64,000 nucleotides of DNA from Gammaproteobacteria bacterium (GCA_024234895.1 JACKNJ010000006.1:174743-238742); one strand, 5' to 3'; counted from the first letter of the stretch, positions 39,965-48,219 are shown. The notes: generated by a model not told the origin, from the letters alone. Made by a program: numbers and translations.

Positions 39965-40699
39965 ATGTTGACCGCCCCGTTCAAAGGCGCCGGCTACCTG
40001 TTCCGCGGTATCGGCCTGATCACCCAGCCGGGTGTTCGCGCGTTCGTGCTGATCCCGCTGCTGATCAACGTGGTGCTGTTCGCCGGCGCGCTGTGGTACG
40101 CGAATGCGCATCTGGGCGATCTGGAACCGATCCTGCTCGGCATGACGCCGACTTGGCTGCACTGGCTGGTGACGCCGTTGATGGTTGTCCTCTATCCGGT
40201 CTTCTGGCTCGCCGCCTTGCTGCTGATTTTCTACACGTTCACCCTGGTCGCGAACGTGATCGCGGCGCCGTTCAACGGCTTGCTCTCGGAAAAGGTCGAA
40301 CTGCTGCTCACCGGCCAGCCGATCGAGGCCGACGGCGACTGGAAGAAGCTGATGAAGAGCTTGGTGCCGATGATCCTGGCGGAACTGCGCAAGCTGCTCT
40401 ATTTCCTGCTGCGTGCGATCCCTGCGCTGATTCTGTCGATCTTCATTCCCTTCATCTGGCTGATCTTCGGCTCCTGGATGCTGGCGGTGGATTACGTCGA
40501 TTACCCGCTCGGCAACCACGGCAAGATTTTCCCGGCCAACGTCGACGTGCTGCGCAAGCGCCGCTTCATGAGCCTGGGCTTCGGCGGCATGGTCTCGGTA
40601 CTGGCGATCATCCCGGTGCTGAACTTCATCACCGTGCCCGCCGCGGTCGCCGGGGCCACCGCAATGTGGGTCGAACAATTCAACAAAGAAGACAACTGA
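39965..40699 (+). CDS. cysZ: CysZ-type EI24 family membrane protein (sulfate uptake)
   Basis: 244 aa inner membrane protein with four or more long hydrophobic segments: GVRAFVLIPLLINVVLFAGAL, the LMVVLYPVFWLAALLLIFYT region, AIPALILSIFIPFIWLIFG and near the C-terminus. The ATG at 39965 follows GGAGAAAG and matches the family start MLTAPFKGAGYLFRGIGLI. CysZ is a sulfate permease in E. coli. In a sulfur oxidiser it could serve assimilation or relate to sulfate export; the direction here is not known. Followed 16 bp later by the agmatinase-family gene. Confidence 0.85.
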   Translation: MLTAPFKGAGYLFRGIGLITQPGVRAFVLIPLLINVVLFAGALWYANAHLGDLEPILLGMTPTWLHWLVTPLMVVLYPVFWLAALLLIFYTFTLVANVIAAPFNGLLSEKVELLLTGQPIEADGDWKKLMKSLVPMILAELRKLLYFLLRAIPALILSIFIPFIWLIFGSWMLAVDYVDYPLGNHGKIFPANVDVLRKRRFMSLGFGGMVSVLAIIPVLNFITVPAAVAGATAMWVEQFNKEDN

Positions 40700-40715
40700 G
40701 CAGCAGGCAATAGAG

Positions 40716-41636
40716 ATGACCGAATACCACTACACCAATCTCCCCAACGCCCCGGTCGCCGAAGCGGACGTATTGATCCTGCCGGTCCCGCTGGAGCAGA
40801 CCGTATCGTACAAACCCGGTGCCGGTCGCGCGGCCTACTCCGTGCTGGAGGTGTCTGACCAGGTGGAGTACTACGAGGACGACGTTGGCTGGTGCCCGAC
40901 CAAGCACATGAAGGTTTGCGTGCTGCCCGGCTTCGAGCCGGAAGATCAGCTCACTGGTATCGACTACCAGAATCGTCTGTACGATCACGTCGCCGCGTTG
41001 CCCGGAGACAATCTGTTCATCGCCATCGGCGGCGAACACGCGGTCACCCCCGCGCTGGTCCGCGCCCGTCTGCCGGAACCGGGCTGGATCCTGCATCTCG
41101 ACGCCCACGCGGATCTGCGCGCCAAGTTCCATGGCGATCCGTGGAGTCATGCCACCCCGATCCACCACCTGCTGGGCTACGGCCACCGGGTCGTGCAATG
41201 CGGCATCCGCAGCTTCTTCGAGGGCGAGGCCGTGCGTATCGCCAACGACCCGATGATCACCTGCTACCGCGACCGTGAATTGCAGAAACCCAAGGTCTGG
41301 CAACAGCTCATGGACGATATCGCCTCGTTCTCCGGCCCCGGCTACCTGACCATCGACATGGACGGCTTCGACCCCGCCCTGGTCCCCGGCGTCGGCACCC
41401 CGCAACCCGGCGGGCTGAGCTGGTTCCAGGGCCTGGACATCATCGAGGCCCTGTTCGCGAACCCGAACATCGATCTGCGCGGCATGGACATCGTCGAACT
41501 GGCTCACGACGTCCATCATGTCTCGGAGATGACCGCCGCCAAGCTGCTGCAGAAGGCGATGAGCTTCTGGGGTCGTTCGAAGGGCTACCCGAACCGCCCG
41601 GAAACCGGCAGCCAGATGAGCGTCGATTACGACTGA
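40716..41636 (+). CDS. speB: Agmatinase/arginase family ureohydrolase
   Basis: 306 aa. Binuclear manganese motifs are visible: GGEHAVTPALV, LHLDAHADLR, and TIDMDGFDPALVPGVGTPQPGG. The family hydrolyses guanidino compounds, releasing urea; agmatinase makes putrescine. The symbol is given by similarity to bacterial agmatinases; guanidinobutyrase or similar activity is possible. Probably co-transcribed with cysZ. Confidence 0.85.
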   Translation: MTEYHYTNLPNAPVAEADVLILPVPLEQTVSYKPGAGRAAYSVLEVSDQVEYYEDDVGWCPTKHMKVCVLPGFEPEDQLTGIDYQNRLYDHVAALPGDNLFIAIGGEHAVTPALVRARLPEPGWILHLDAHADLRAKFHGDPWSHATPIHHLLGYGHRVVQCGIRSFFEGEAVRIANDPMITCYRDRELQKPKVWQQLMDDIASFSGPGYLTIDMDGFDPALVPGVGTPQPGGLSWFQGLDIIEALFANPNIDLRGMDIVELAHDVHHVSEMTAAKLLQKAMSFWGRSKGYPNRPETGSQMSVDYD

Positions 41637-41643
41637 TCCAAAC

Positions 41644-41671
41644 GAGAAAGGGGCCCGAAGGCCCCTTTCTC
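41644..41671. terminator. Bidirectional terminator between agmatinase gene and rspA
   Basis: GAGAAAGGGGCC and GGCCCCTTTCTC form a perfect 12-bp stem around CGAA, between two convergent genes. Confidence 0.85.
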
Positions 41672-41697
41672 AACAGCAGGTTCGAAACAGACCGAAC

Positions 41698-42036
41698 TCA
41701 GTAACCGCCCTTGCGGGTGGACTGCGGCAGACCGGCGACCTTGCGACCCTGCTTGGACGGCATCTGCGGGAACAGGTCGTAGGTGTCCTTGGAGGAAACC
41801 TTCTCGCCCCACAGCTTGGACAGATCCTTCAGGATGGTGCGCTCGTTCGGCTCGTTGCCGCCGTTGTCGAAGTGCTCGGAACGCAGATATTTGACGATAT
41901 CCCAGTGCTTCTGGGTCATCTCGATGCCTTCACCAGCGGCCAGGGCCTTGGCGACATCCTCGTTCCAGTCATTCGCGTCCACCAGGTAACCGTTGTCGGT
42001 GGTCTCGATGGTCTTACCGTTCACTTCAAGGGCCAT
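41698..42036 (-). CDS. rspA: DsrC-family paralogue lacking both redox cysteines (RspA type)
   Basis: 112 aa, aligning without gaps to DsrC (47887-48219) over the first 106 residues: VNGKTIETTDNGYLVDANDW, HWDIVKYLR and YDLFP. DsrC has redox cysteines at C98 and C109 in its flexible C-terminal arm. Here the matching region reads KQGRKVAGLPQSTRKGGY, with R98 in place of the first cysteine and no cysteine at all in the tail. Such cysteine-free DsrC relatives have been grouped as regulatory RspA proteins. It cannot carry the trisulfide, so a binding or regulatory role is likely. Last gene of a four-gene operon divergent from dsrA, 70 bp after the Cas6-like gene. Confidence 0.85.
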   Translation of the reverse strand: MALEVNGKTIETTDNGYLVDANDWNEDVAKALAAGEGIEMTQKHWDIVKYLRSEHFDNGGNEPNERTILKDLSKLWGEKVSSKDTYDLFPQMPSKQGRKVAGLPQSTRKGGY

Positions 42037-42106
42037 CAGGGCACTCCTCTACAAATCAATCGATCGACACACGCCGATCAGGTCGTGATGGGAAACTCGC
42101 TCGCAA

Positions 42107-42808
42107 TCAGTCGCTCTTGCCATCGCTCTGCTTGGCGCTGACCGCGTCGATGCCTTTGTGCGGGATGAACAAGCCACAGCCGAGATGCCGGCCGGGGCCG
42201 ATTCCCAACTGCTGCAACCGCACCGATTCGTCGACATCCAGATCGGCCAGCATCACGCTGCGGACCTGAATGTCGCCATCCGGGGTTTTCAACACCCCGG
42301 ACTTGCCGCACAGCAGCTTGCGCACCCGAACATCGAGGTCGCGAAGCTGCGCGACGACGTGCTGCATGAACGCCTCTTCGTCATCGAGCGAATCGGCGAT
42401 TACATAGCGCGAGAAAAGCGTCGTCAAGGTCGAGAGGGGCCTGGTCTTGGCCTTGCCCAGGGTCAGCGGACAGCCATCGATATCCAGTTCCACGCCCTCG
42501 AGCGCGGCGACCGCCTCCTCGATGCGCGCCTTCGGCAGCCGCAGGATCAGCCGGGTCCGGCGCGAGAGGTACATCGTGCCGTCCCTGTCCGCATCCGGGC
42601 GTTGCCAGCCATTGCCGCTGGCGGCGATATGGATGTGATGCAGACCACTGTGCGGATCGTCCTTGAACCACGGCAGATGCTTCACCAGCTCACGCGACAG
42701 GGCGTAGGCATGGTCGACAGGCACCATCTTGCCCTGGAGTTCGAAGATGACATCCTGCACCTCGTCACCGAGTTCGAACTTGTCGTCGTCCCGCTCCTGC
42801 CAGAACAC
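42107..42808 (-). CDS. Cas6-family RAMP protein (Cmx6/I-MYXAN-like), outside any CRISPR locus
   Basis: 233 aa. Signatures of the MYXAN-type Cas6: VPVDHAYALSRELVKHLPWF (residues 29-48) followed by GLHHIHIAASGNGW, then SRRTRLILRLPKARI (82-96), DIDGCPLTLGKAKTRPL, and the C-terminal RAMP glycine-rich loop GIGPGRHLGCGLFIPHKG (202-219). Cas6 enzymes cut CRISPR precursor RNA. Histidines at 33, 57, 58 and 60 could be catalytic, but this is not shown. No CRISPR array or other cas gene is in the window. Instead it lies in a tight operon (3-bp gap to the gene before) with a DsrC paralogue, divergent from dsrA. Confidence 0.8.
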   Translation of the reverse strand: MFWQERDDDKFELGDEVQDVIFELQGKMVPVDHAYALSRELVKHLPWFKDDPHSGLHHIHIAASGNGWQRPDADRDGTMYLSRRTRLILRLPKARIEEAVAALEGVELDIDGCPLTLGKAKTRPLSTLTTLFSRYVIADSLDDEEAFMQHVVAQLRDLDVRVRKLLCGKSGVLKTPDGDIQVRSVMLADLDVDESVRLQQLGIGPGRHLGCGLFIPHKGIDAVSAKQSDGKSD

Positions 42809-42811
42809 GGC

Positions 42812-43513
42812 TCAGTCCTCCGGAATGGAGTCGCGGACCGCGTCGCGGTCGAACCACCATTCGTCCTGCACCAGCACGTCGATGACGTTGCGAAGGCGGA
42901 TCAGGAATTTGTCCGGATCGTCGAGTTCCATGCGCATGATCCAAGCCTGGAACTGCAACTGACTCTCGACATTGCTGTGCCGACGCGAAACCTTGCCGAG
43001 CATCTGGTTGGCAAAGAAAGTCAGATTCTCGCGCTGCTCGTCGCTCGCGCGCAGATCCGCCAGGAACACCGCCGTGGCGGCAGCGACGGCCGCCCCATCG
43101 GAATCGTCCGGCGTCTCGTCGATGACGTGATAGAGGATCGACAAGGTAAGTTCGAGATCGATCGGGAAGGTGACCGCGAGCCAGATGCCCTGTCCCAACG
43201 CCGCCAGGCTGCCGTCCTGATCCGCGCGGAACAGGACGTCGCAGGCATCGACCGCCGCTTCCCAACGCTGCGCGCCGAGATACACGTCAAGAGCCTGGCG
43301 GGCCAGCGGCCAGCCCTCGCCACCCCGTTCCAGCGCCACCAGCGCCCGGCCCTTCTCGAGATACACGTCGGCCAGGTCCGCGGCGGGGGCATGCGGGCCG
43401 AGCTGCGCGATACGGGTCTCGGCGCGCGAAAGCCGCGCGAGCCAGTCGGACTGATCGCCGTCGAAAGTGGAAGGCAGGCCCATCGTGTCGATACCGAGCG
43501 CGTCGAAATCCAT
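42812..43513 (-). CDS. Uncharacterised helical protein of the dsr-divergent operon
   Basis: 233 aa; I do not recognise the family. Cytoplasmic and apparently all-helical. The N-terminal part (about 45-125) has an alternating TPR-like look (DLADVYLEKGRALVALERGG, WEAAVDACDVLFRADQDGSLAALG). The middle is hydrophobic without being a membrane segment, and the C-terminus is acidic with DEWWFDRDAVRDSI. No cysteine except one in VDACDVL. 11 bp after the small gene upstream and 3 bp before the Cas6-like gene, so tightly co-expressed. A scaffold or partner of the Cas6-like protein is a guess. Confidence 0.75.
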   Translation of the reverse strand: MDFDALGIDTMGLPSTFDGDQSDWLARLSRAETRIAQLGPHAPAADLADVYLEKGRALVALERGGEGWPLARQALDVYLGAQRWEAAVDACDVLFRADQDGSLAALGQGIWLAVTFPIDLELTLSILYHVIDETPDDSDGAAVAAATAVFLADLRASDEQRENLTFFANQMLGKVSRRHSNVESQLQFQAWIMRMELDDPDKFLIRLRNVIDVLVQDEWWFDRDAVRDSIPED

Positions 43514-43524
43514 GCAGCGTTACC

Positions 43525-43716
43525 TCAGCGCAACGCGGACGTGAAGGCCGCCTCGAGGCGATCCTCCCAATCGTCCGGCGTGTCCGTGAATGGCGGCTTC
43601 ACGTCCATGCGGAAGAACAACTCGCCGTTGTGCGCGCGATCCTTTATGACCTCGCAGAGGCCATCGAAACTCTGCAACTCATGGTGCTGGATCAGCACCT
43701 CGCTCAACCACAACAT
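43525..43716 (-). CDS. Small conserved-looking protein heading the dsr-divergent operon
   Basis: 63 aa beginning MLWLSEVLIQHHELQSFDGL and ending with an acidic PDDWEDRLEAAFTSAL. No membrane segment or metal motif except one cysteine. Codon use matches its neighbours and it sits 11 bp before the next gene, so it is probably real. I cannot assign a function. It is the first gene of the operon, 468 bp from the dsrA start. Confidence 0.65.
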   Translation of the reverse strand: MLWLSEVLIQHHELQSFDGLCEVIKDRAHNGELFFRMDVKPPFTDTPDDWEDRLEAAFTSALR

Positions 43717-44184
43717 CCGGAATGCTCCGTTGGTCGGGGCCGCGTGCGAGCAAGCCCCTATATATAAAAGGTGTCGGCAACCCTATGTGCCGAACAGCGA
43801 CGGGGCCGTACTATACCGAAGGTGGATCGCCGCACTCCCCGCACTAAGTAGGGTTCCGGGACCGTTTTTCAAGCCGCCGCCGGGCCAGTGGCGGCCGAAG
43901 CAACCACAACAAATCCCGCATCGGCAATACGCCTATCCCTTTTGGTATACCGAACGCATCCGGGACACCCCAACGGCAAGGTATTCCCATCCACTTATAT
44001 TCTTCTAAACTCCGCCGCGACTCGTAGAACGGACGACTGTACGCACCAAGTTGGAACATATTGGTCGCGCCCCGCCCTACCAGGCCTCTGACCGCGAACC
44101 GGGCCACACGCCCCACTCGAGAACCGTCAGGCAGGCAACGTCATATACCTTCGTTAACGAAATTTCCTGGATTGAGGAGACACC
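43717..44184. promoter_or_regulatory. 468-bp divergent promoter region between dsrA and the rspA operon
   Basis: Holds the promoters for both operons. AT-rich CTATATATAAAAGG at about 43757 is a -10-like candidate for the minus-strand operon. TATACCGAA occurs twice in the same orientation (43812-43820 and 43946-43954), the second inside the near-palindrome TTTTGGTATACCGAA. The dsrA start is preceded by GAGGAG. No gene seen; a regulator-binding role for the repeated motif is inferred. Confidence 0.6.
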
Positions 44185-45429
44185 ATGAACAAGCACGAAA
44201 CTCCCATGCTTGACCAGCTGGAGTCCGGTGAGTGGCCGAGCTTCATCAGCGGTTTCAAGCGTCTGCGTGACGAACACCCGAGCGAGCGCATCAATCAGGT
44301 CGCGAACAGCCTCCTGGGTCAGCTCGAGCACTCCTACGAGACCCGCAAGGGTTACTGGAAAGGCGGCACGGTTTCCGTGTTCGGTTACGGCGGCGGCATC
44401 ATTCCGCGCTTCTCCGAAGTCGGTCACGCCTTCCCGGAGTCCAAGGAATTCCACACCCTGCGCGTGCAGCCGCCGGCGGGTAACTTCTACACCACCGCGA
44501 TGCTGCGTCAGCTGGCCGATTCCTGGGAGAAGTACGGCTCCGGCCTGCAGACCTTCCACGGTCAGACCGGCAACATCATGTTCATCGGCACCTCCACCGA
44601 GAACACCCAGCACTTCTTCGATGAGATCAACGAATACGGCTGGGATCTCGGCGGCGCCGGCCCCTGCGTCCGTACCGCGATGTCCTGCATCGGCGCTGCC
44701 CGTTGCGAGATGTCCTGCGCCCACGAGCACAAGATCCACCGTCTGCTGGTGAACAACTTCACCGACGACGTGCATCGCCCGGCCCTGCCGTACAAGTTCA
44801 AGTTCAAGGTCTCCGGTTGCCCGAACGACTGCCAGAACGCCATCGAGCGCGCTGACTTCGCGGTCATCGGCACCTGGCGCGACGACATCCAGATCGACGA
44901 GGCCGAAGTGGCCGCGTTCATCGCCAAGAAGGGCCGCCAGTATGTGATCGACAACGTCATCACCCGCTGCCCGACCAACTGCATGACCCTGTCCGACGAC
45001 AACAAGCTGTCCGTCGACAACCGCAACTGCGTGCGCTGCATGCACTGCCTGAACGTCATGCCGAAGGCCCTGCACCCCGGCAAGGATCACGGCGTCACCA
45101 TCCTGATCGGCGGCAAGCGCACCCTGAAGATCGGCGATCTGATGGGCACCGTGGTCGTGCCGTTCAAGAAGCTGGAAACCGAAGAGGACTACGAGTCCCT
45201 GGTCGAACTCGCCGAGGAAATCATCGACTTCTTCGCCGAGAACGCGCTGGAACACGAGCGTACCGGCGAGATGATCGAGCGTATCGGTCTGGTCAATTTC
45301 CTCGAAGGCATCGGTGTCGACGTCGATCCGAACATGGTCTCCGAGCCGCGTCAGTGCTCCTACGTCCGCATGGATACCTGGGACGAGGAAGCCGCCAAGT
45401 GGTTCGAGCGCAAGGCCGAGGCCGGCTGA
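44185..45429 (+). CDS. dsrA: Dissimilatory (reverse-acting) sulfite reductase alpha subunit
   Basis: 414 aa. Sirohaem-[4Fe-4S] ligands are visible as C168-x5-C174 (CIGAARC) and C212-x3-C216 (CPNDC). A ferredoxin domain follows, with C262/C266 and CVRCMHC at 282-288. With DsrB it forms the alpha2beta2 enzyme that oxidises DsrC-bound sulfane sulfur to sulfite in the cytoplasm. In a sulfur oxidiser it runs in reverse of sulfate reducers; the operon with dsrEFH and dsrL supports the oxidative type. First gene of the operon; ribosome site GAGGAG before the ATG. Confidence 0.98.
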   Translation: MNKHETPMLDQLESGEWPSFISGFKRLRDEHPSERINQVANSLLGQLEHSYETRKGYWKGGTVSVFGYGGGIIPRFSEVGHAFPESKEFHTLRVQPPAGNFYTTAMLRQLADSWEKYGSGLQTFHGQTGNIMFIGTSTENTQHFFDEINEYGWDLGGAGPCVRTAMSCIGAARCEMSCAHEHKIHRLLVNNFTDDVHRPALPYKFKFKVSGCPNDCQNAIERADFAVIGTWRDDIQIDEAEVAAFIAKKGRQYVIDNVITRCPTNCMTLSDDNKLSVDNRNCVRCMHCLNVMPKALHPGKDHGVTILIGGKRTLKIGDLMGTVVVPFKKLETEEDYESLVELAEEIIDFFAENALEHERTGEMIERIGLVNFLEGIGVDVDPNMVSEPRQCSYVRMDTWDEEAAKWFERKAEAG

Positions 45430-45576
45430 TCGATCCACTGATCACGCCACGCCCCGCTCGCAGAACGGGGCTGGCGGACGCTACGCGCGGGGCGCCGCTC
45501 ACATCGGGGGCGCCCCGCAAACCAAATACCGCGATACACGAATTCAAACGTATTGCACTTTCGGAGGTTTTTTAGC

Positions 45577-46650
45577 ATGGCAATGCATACTCGTGCGCCG
45601 ATCGAATCCGGTTGCCCAGATGGTTTCCAGTACATGCACCCGACCATGGTCAAGAACTATGGCAACTGGAAGTATCACGAGCACCCGGAGCCGGGTGTCC
45701 TGAAGCACGTCGCCTACTCCGGCGACGAGATCTGGACCGTCCGTGCCGGCACCCAGCGCATCCTGGACGTCTTCACCCTGCGCAAGCTGTGCGACATCGG
45801 TGACAAGTTCGCCGACGGCTACGTCCACTTCACCATCCGTTCGAACATCGAGTACCTGGTCGCCGACGGCTCCAAGGTCCAGCCGCTGATCAAGGAACTG
45901 ACCGACGCCGGCTTCATCGTCGGTGGCACCAAGAACTCGGTCGCCATGATCTCCCACACCCAGGGCTGGCTGCACTGCGACATCCCCGGCACCGACGCCT
46001 CCGGTGTCGTGAAGTCCATGATGGACGAGCTGATCGACGAGTTCCGCACCAACACGATGCCGAACCGCGTCCACATCACCACCTCCTGCTGCCAGATCAA
46101 CTGCGGCGGCCAGGGTGACATCGCCATCAACGTTCAGCACACCAAGCCGCCGAAGATCAACCACGATCTGGTCGCCAACGTCTGCGAACGTCCGACCGTC
46201 GTCGCCCGCTGCCCGGTTGCCGCGATTCGTCCGGCCATGGTCAACGGCAAGCCGTCCCTGGAAGTCGACGAGAAGAAGTGCATTTGCTGCGGCGCCTGCT
46301 TCCCGCCCTGCCCGCCGATGCAGATCAACGACGCCGAGAACTCCAAGCTGGCCATCTGGGTTGGTGGTAACCACTCCAACGCCCGTAGCAAGCCGACCTT
46401 CCAGCGCCTGGTTGCCTCCGGCGTGCCGAACAACCCGCCGCGTTGGCCGGAAGCGACCGCGATCGTCAAGAAGATCCTGAAGGTCTACAAGGAAGACGCG
46501 AAGGATTGGGAGCGCATCAACGACTGGATCGAGCGCATCGGCTGGCCGCGTTTCTTCGAGCTGACCAACCTGCCGTTCACCAAGTTCCACATCGACAACT
46601 GGCGTGGTGCGCGTCGCAGCCTCAACTCTTCCACCCACATCCGTTTCTAA
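45577..46650 (+). CDS. dsrB: Dissimilatory sulfite reductase beta subunit
   Basis: 357 aa. The ATG at 45577 follows GGAGG and gives MAMHTRAPIESGCPDG; an upstream in-frame start lacks a ribosome site. The active-site stretch SCCQINCGGQGD (171-176 region) and RCPVAAIRP bind the catalytic sirohaem and cluster. The inserted ferredoxin domain carries KCICCGACFPPCPP. 147 bp separates it from dsrA. Confidence 0.98.
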   Translation: MAMHTRAPIESGCPDGFQYMHPTMVKNYGNWKYHEHPEPGVLKHVAYSGDEIWTVRAGTQRILDVFTLRKLCDIGDKFADGYVHFTIRSNIEYLVADGSKVQPLIKELTDAGFIVGGTKNSVAMISHTQGWLHCDIPGTDASGVVKSMMDELIDEFRTNTMPNRVHITTSCCQINCGGQGDIAINVQHTKPPKINHDLVANVCERPTVVARCPVAAIRPAMVNGKPSLEVDEKKCICCGACFPPCPPMQINDAENSKLAIWVGGNHSNARSKPTFQRLVASGVPNNPPRWPEATAIVKKILKVYKEDAKDWERINDWIERIGWPRFFELTNLPFTKFHIDNWRGARRSLNSSTHIRF

Positions 46651-46682
46651 TCGAAACCGATGCAGAAACAGAGGGTTAAGAG

Positions 46683-47075
46683 ATGAAGTTTACGATTCAG
46701 GTGAACGAGGGTCCGTACCAGCACCAGACGGCGGACTCTGCGTATCAGTTCACCAAGGCTGCGCTGGAGAAGGGCCACGAAGTGTTTCGTGTGTTCTTCT
46801 ACCACGACGGCGTGAACAACGCGACGCGCCTCGGCCTGCCCCCGCAGGACGACCGCAACATCACCAAGCTGTGGGCCGACCTTGCCGAGAAGTACAAGCT
46901 CGACCTCGTCGTCTGCGTCGCCGCCGCCCAGCGCCGCGGCATGCTCGACGAGAACGAGGCCAAGCGTAACGGCAAGGACTCCCACAACATCCACCCGGCG
47001 TTCCGTATCTCCGGCCTCGGTCAGCTGATCGAGGGCGGTATCCAGGCGGATCGGCTGGTGGTGTTCGGCGACTAA
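46683..47075 (+). CDS. dsrE: DsrE subunit of the DsrEFH sulfurtransferase
   Basis: 130 aa. Active-site cysteine C78 in DLVVCVAAAQRRG is at the same residue number as in Allochromatium vinosum DsrE. The DsrE2F2H2 hexamer passes persulfide sulfur to DsrC in the cytoplasm. Its presence marks an oxidative dsr system, since sulfate reducers lack it. 32 bp after dsrB. Confidence 0.97.
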   Translation: MKFTIQVNEGPYQHQTADSAYQFTKAALEKGHEVFRVFFYHDGVNNATRLGLPPQDDRNITKLWADLAEKYKLDLVVCVAAAQRRGMLDENEAKRNGKDSHNIHPAFRISGLGQLIEGGIQADRLVVFGD

Positions 47076-47090
47076 AGCGAGATAGAACAC

Positions 47091-47498
47091 ATGTCCGATA
47101 TCAAGAAGTTCATGTACGTGAACCGTAAGGCCCCTTACGGCACGGTCTACGCGCTGGAGTCCCTCGAAGTCGTGCTGATCGGCGCGGCCTTCGACCAAGA
47201 CGTCAGCCTCGCCTTCGTCGACGACGGCGTCTACCAGATCATGGAAGGCCAGGACACCACTGGCATTGGCATGAAGAACTTCTCCGCGACGTATCGCGCG
47301 CTCGGTGATTACGAGATCACCAAGCTGTACGTCGAGAAGGAGTCCCTGGAGGCCCGCGGCCTGAGCGTCGAAGACCTGATGGAACTCACCTGGGAAGACG
47401 AGGACGAGGACTACGAAGAGAAGCCCTCGATCATTCTGGTTTCGTCCGCCGAGCTGGCCGAAGTCATGGCCGGCCAGGACGTGGTCCTGAGCTTCTAA
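47091..47498 (+). CDS. dsrF: DsrF subunit of the DsrEFH sulfurtransferase
   Basis: 135 aa DsrE/DsrF-like fold beginning MSDIKKFMYVNRKAPYGTV. It has no cysteine at all, consistent with a structural role in the hexamer. Acidic loop WEDEDEDYEEK. 15 bp after dsrE. Confidence 0.96.
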   Translation: MSDIKKFMYVNRKAPYGTVYALESLEVVLIGAAFDQDVSLAFVDDGVYQIMEGQDTTGIGMKNFSATYRALGDYEITKLYVEKESLEARGLSVEDLMELTWEDEDEDYEEKPSIILVSSAELAEVMAGQDVVLSF

Positions 47499-47513
47499 GG
47501 GAGAACCTCGATC

Positions 47514-47816
47514 ATGCTGCATACCGTCAACAAGTCGCCGTTCGAGCGCAACTCACTCGAATCGTGCCTTCGTCTGTCCGCCGCCGGCTCCGCCATCCTG
47601 CTGTTCGAGGATGCTGTGGTCGGTGCCGTTCAGGGCACCAAAATCGCGGATGCGGTCAGCGCTGCGCTGTCCGACCGCGAAATCTATGTGCTTGGACCGG
47701 ATCTCGCCGCTCGCGGTTTCGATCAATCCAAGCTGATCGACGGCATCCAGGTCGTCGATTACGGCGGCTTCGTCGACCTCAGCGTCGACAAGGGCACCGT
47801 TCAGGCTTGGGTCTGA
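47514..47816 (+). CDS. dsrH: DsrH subunit of the DsrEFH sulfurtransferase
   Basis: 100 aa. Conserved cysteine C18 in SLESCLRLSAAG corresponds to the DsrH cysteine of the hexamer (related to TusB). Ends DLSVDKGTVQAWV. 15 bp after dsrF and 70 bp before dsrC. Confidence 0.95.
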   Translation: MLHTVNKSPFERNSLESCLRLSAAGSAILLFEDAVVGAVQGTKIADAVSAALSDREIYVLGPDLAARGFDQSKLIDGIQVVDYGGFVDLSVDKGTVQAWV

Positions 47817-47839
47817 AGACCCCGAGCATTGTCATTCCT

Positions 47840-47855
47840 CCGGGCCTCGGCCCGG
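47840..47855 (+). other. Small GC hairpin between dsrH and dsrC
   Basis: CCGGGCC and GGCCCGG pair perfectly around a 2-nt centre in the 70-bp dsrH-dsrC gap. It may mark an mRNA processing or pausing point ahead of dsrC, which in A. vinosum is transcribed at higher level than its neighbours. Confidence 0.45.
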
Positions 47856-47886
47856 GCAACGCAACCTAAGCGAAGAGGATTTACAC

Positions 47887-48219
47887 ATGGGTATCGAAGT
47901 TAACGGCAAGACTCTGGAAGTCGACGAAGAGGGTTACCTGGCGGACCTGTCCACCTGGGAGCCGGGCGTCGCGACCGTGATGGCCAAGGCCGAAGGCCAG
48001 GAACTGGGTGACGACCATTGGGAAATCATCAACTTCCTGCGTGAGTACTACGAGGAATACCAGATCGCCCCGGCGATCCGCGTCCTGACCAAGGCCATCG
48101 GCAAGAAGCTGGGCAAGGACAAGGGCAACTCCAAGTACCTGTACGAGCTGTTCCCGTACGGCCCGGCCAAGCAGGCGTGTAAGTACGCCGGCCTGCCGAA
48201 GCCGACCGGTTGCGTCTGA
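47887..48219 (+). CDS. dsrC: DsrC, sulfur-carrier protein of dissimilatory sulfur oxidation
   Basis: 110 aa. Flexible C-terminal arm QACKYAGLPKPTGCV contains both conserved cysteines, C98 and C109, which form persulfide and trisulfide states. It accepts sulfur from DsrEFH, is oxidised by DsrAB, and is then handled by DsrMKJOP. Compare the cysteine-free paralogue at 41698-42036. AGAGGA stands before the ATG. Confidence 0.98.
   Translation: MGIEVNGKTLEVDEEGYLADLSTWEPGVATVMAKAEGQELGDDHWEIINFLREYYEEYQIAPAIRVLTKAIGKKLGKDKGNSKYLYELFPYGPAKQACKYAGLPKPTGCV

Noticed and set aside
42107..42808. Reading the Cas6-like gene as evidence for a CRISPR-Cas locus here
   Set aside because: No array, no cas1/cas2 or effector gene anywhere in the window; the neighbours are sulfur-related.
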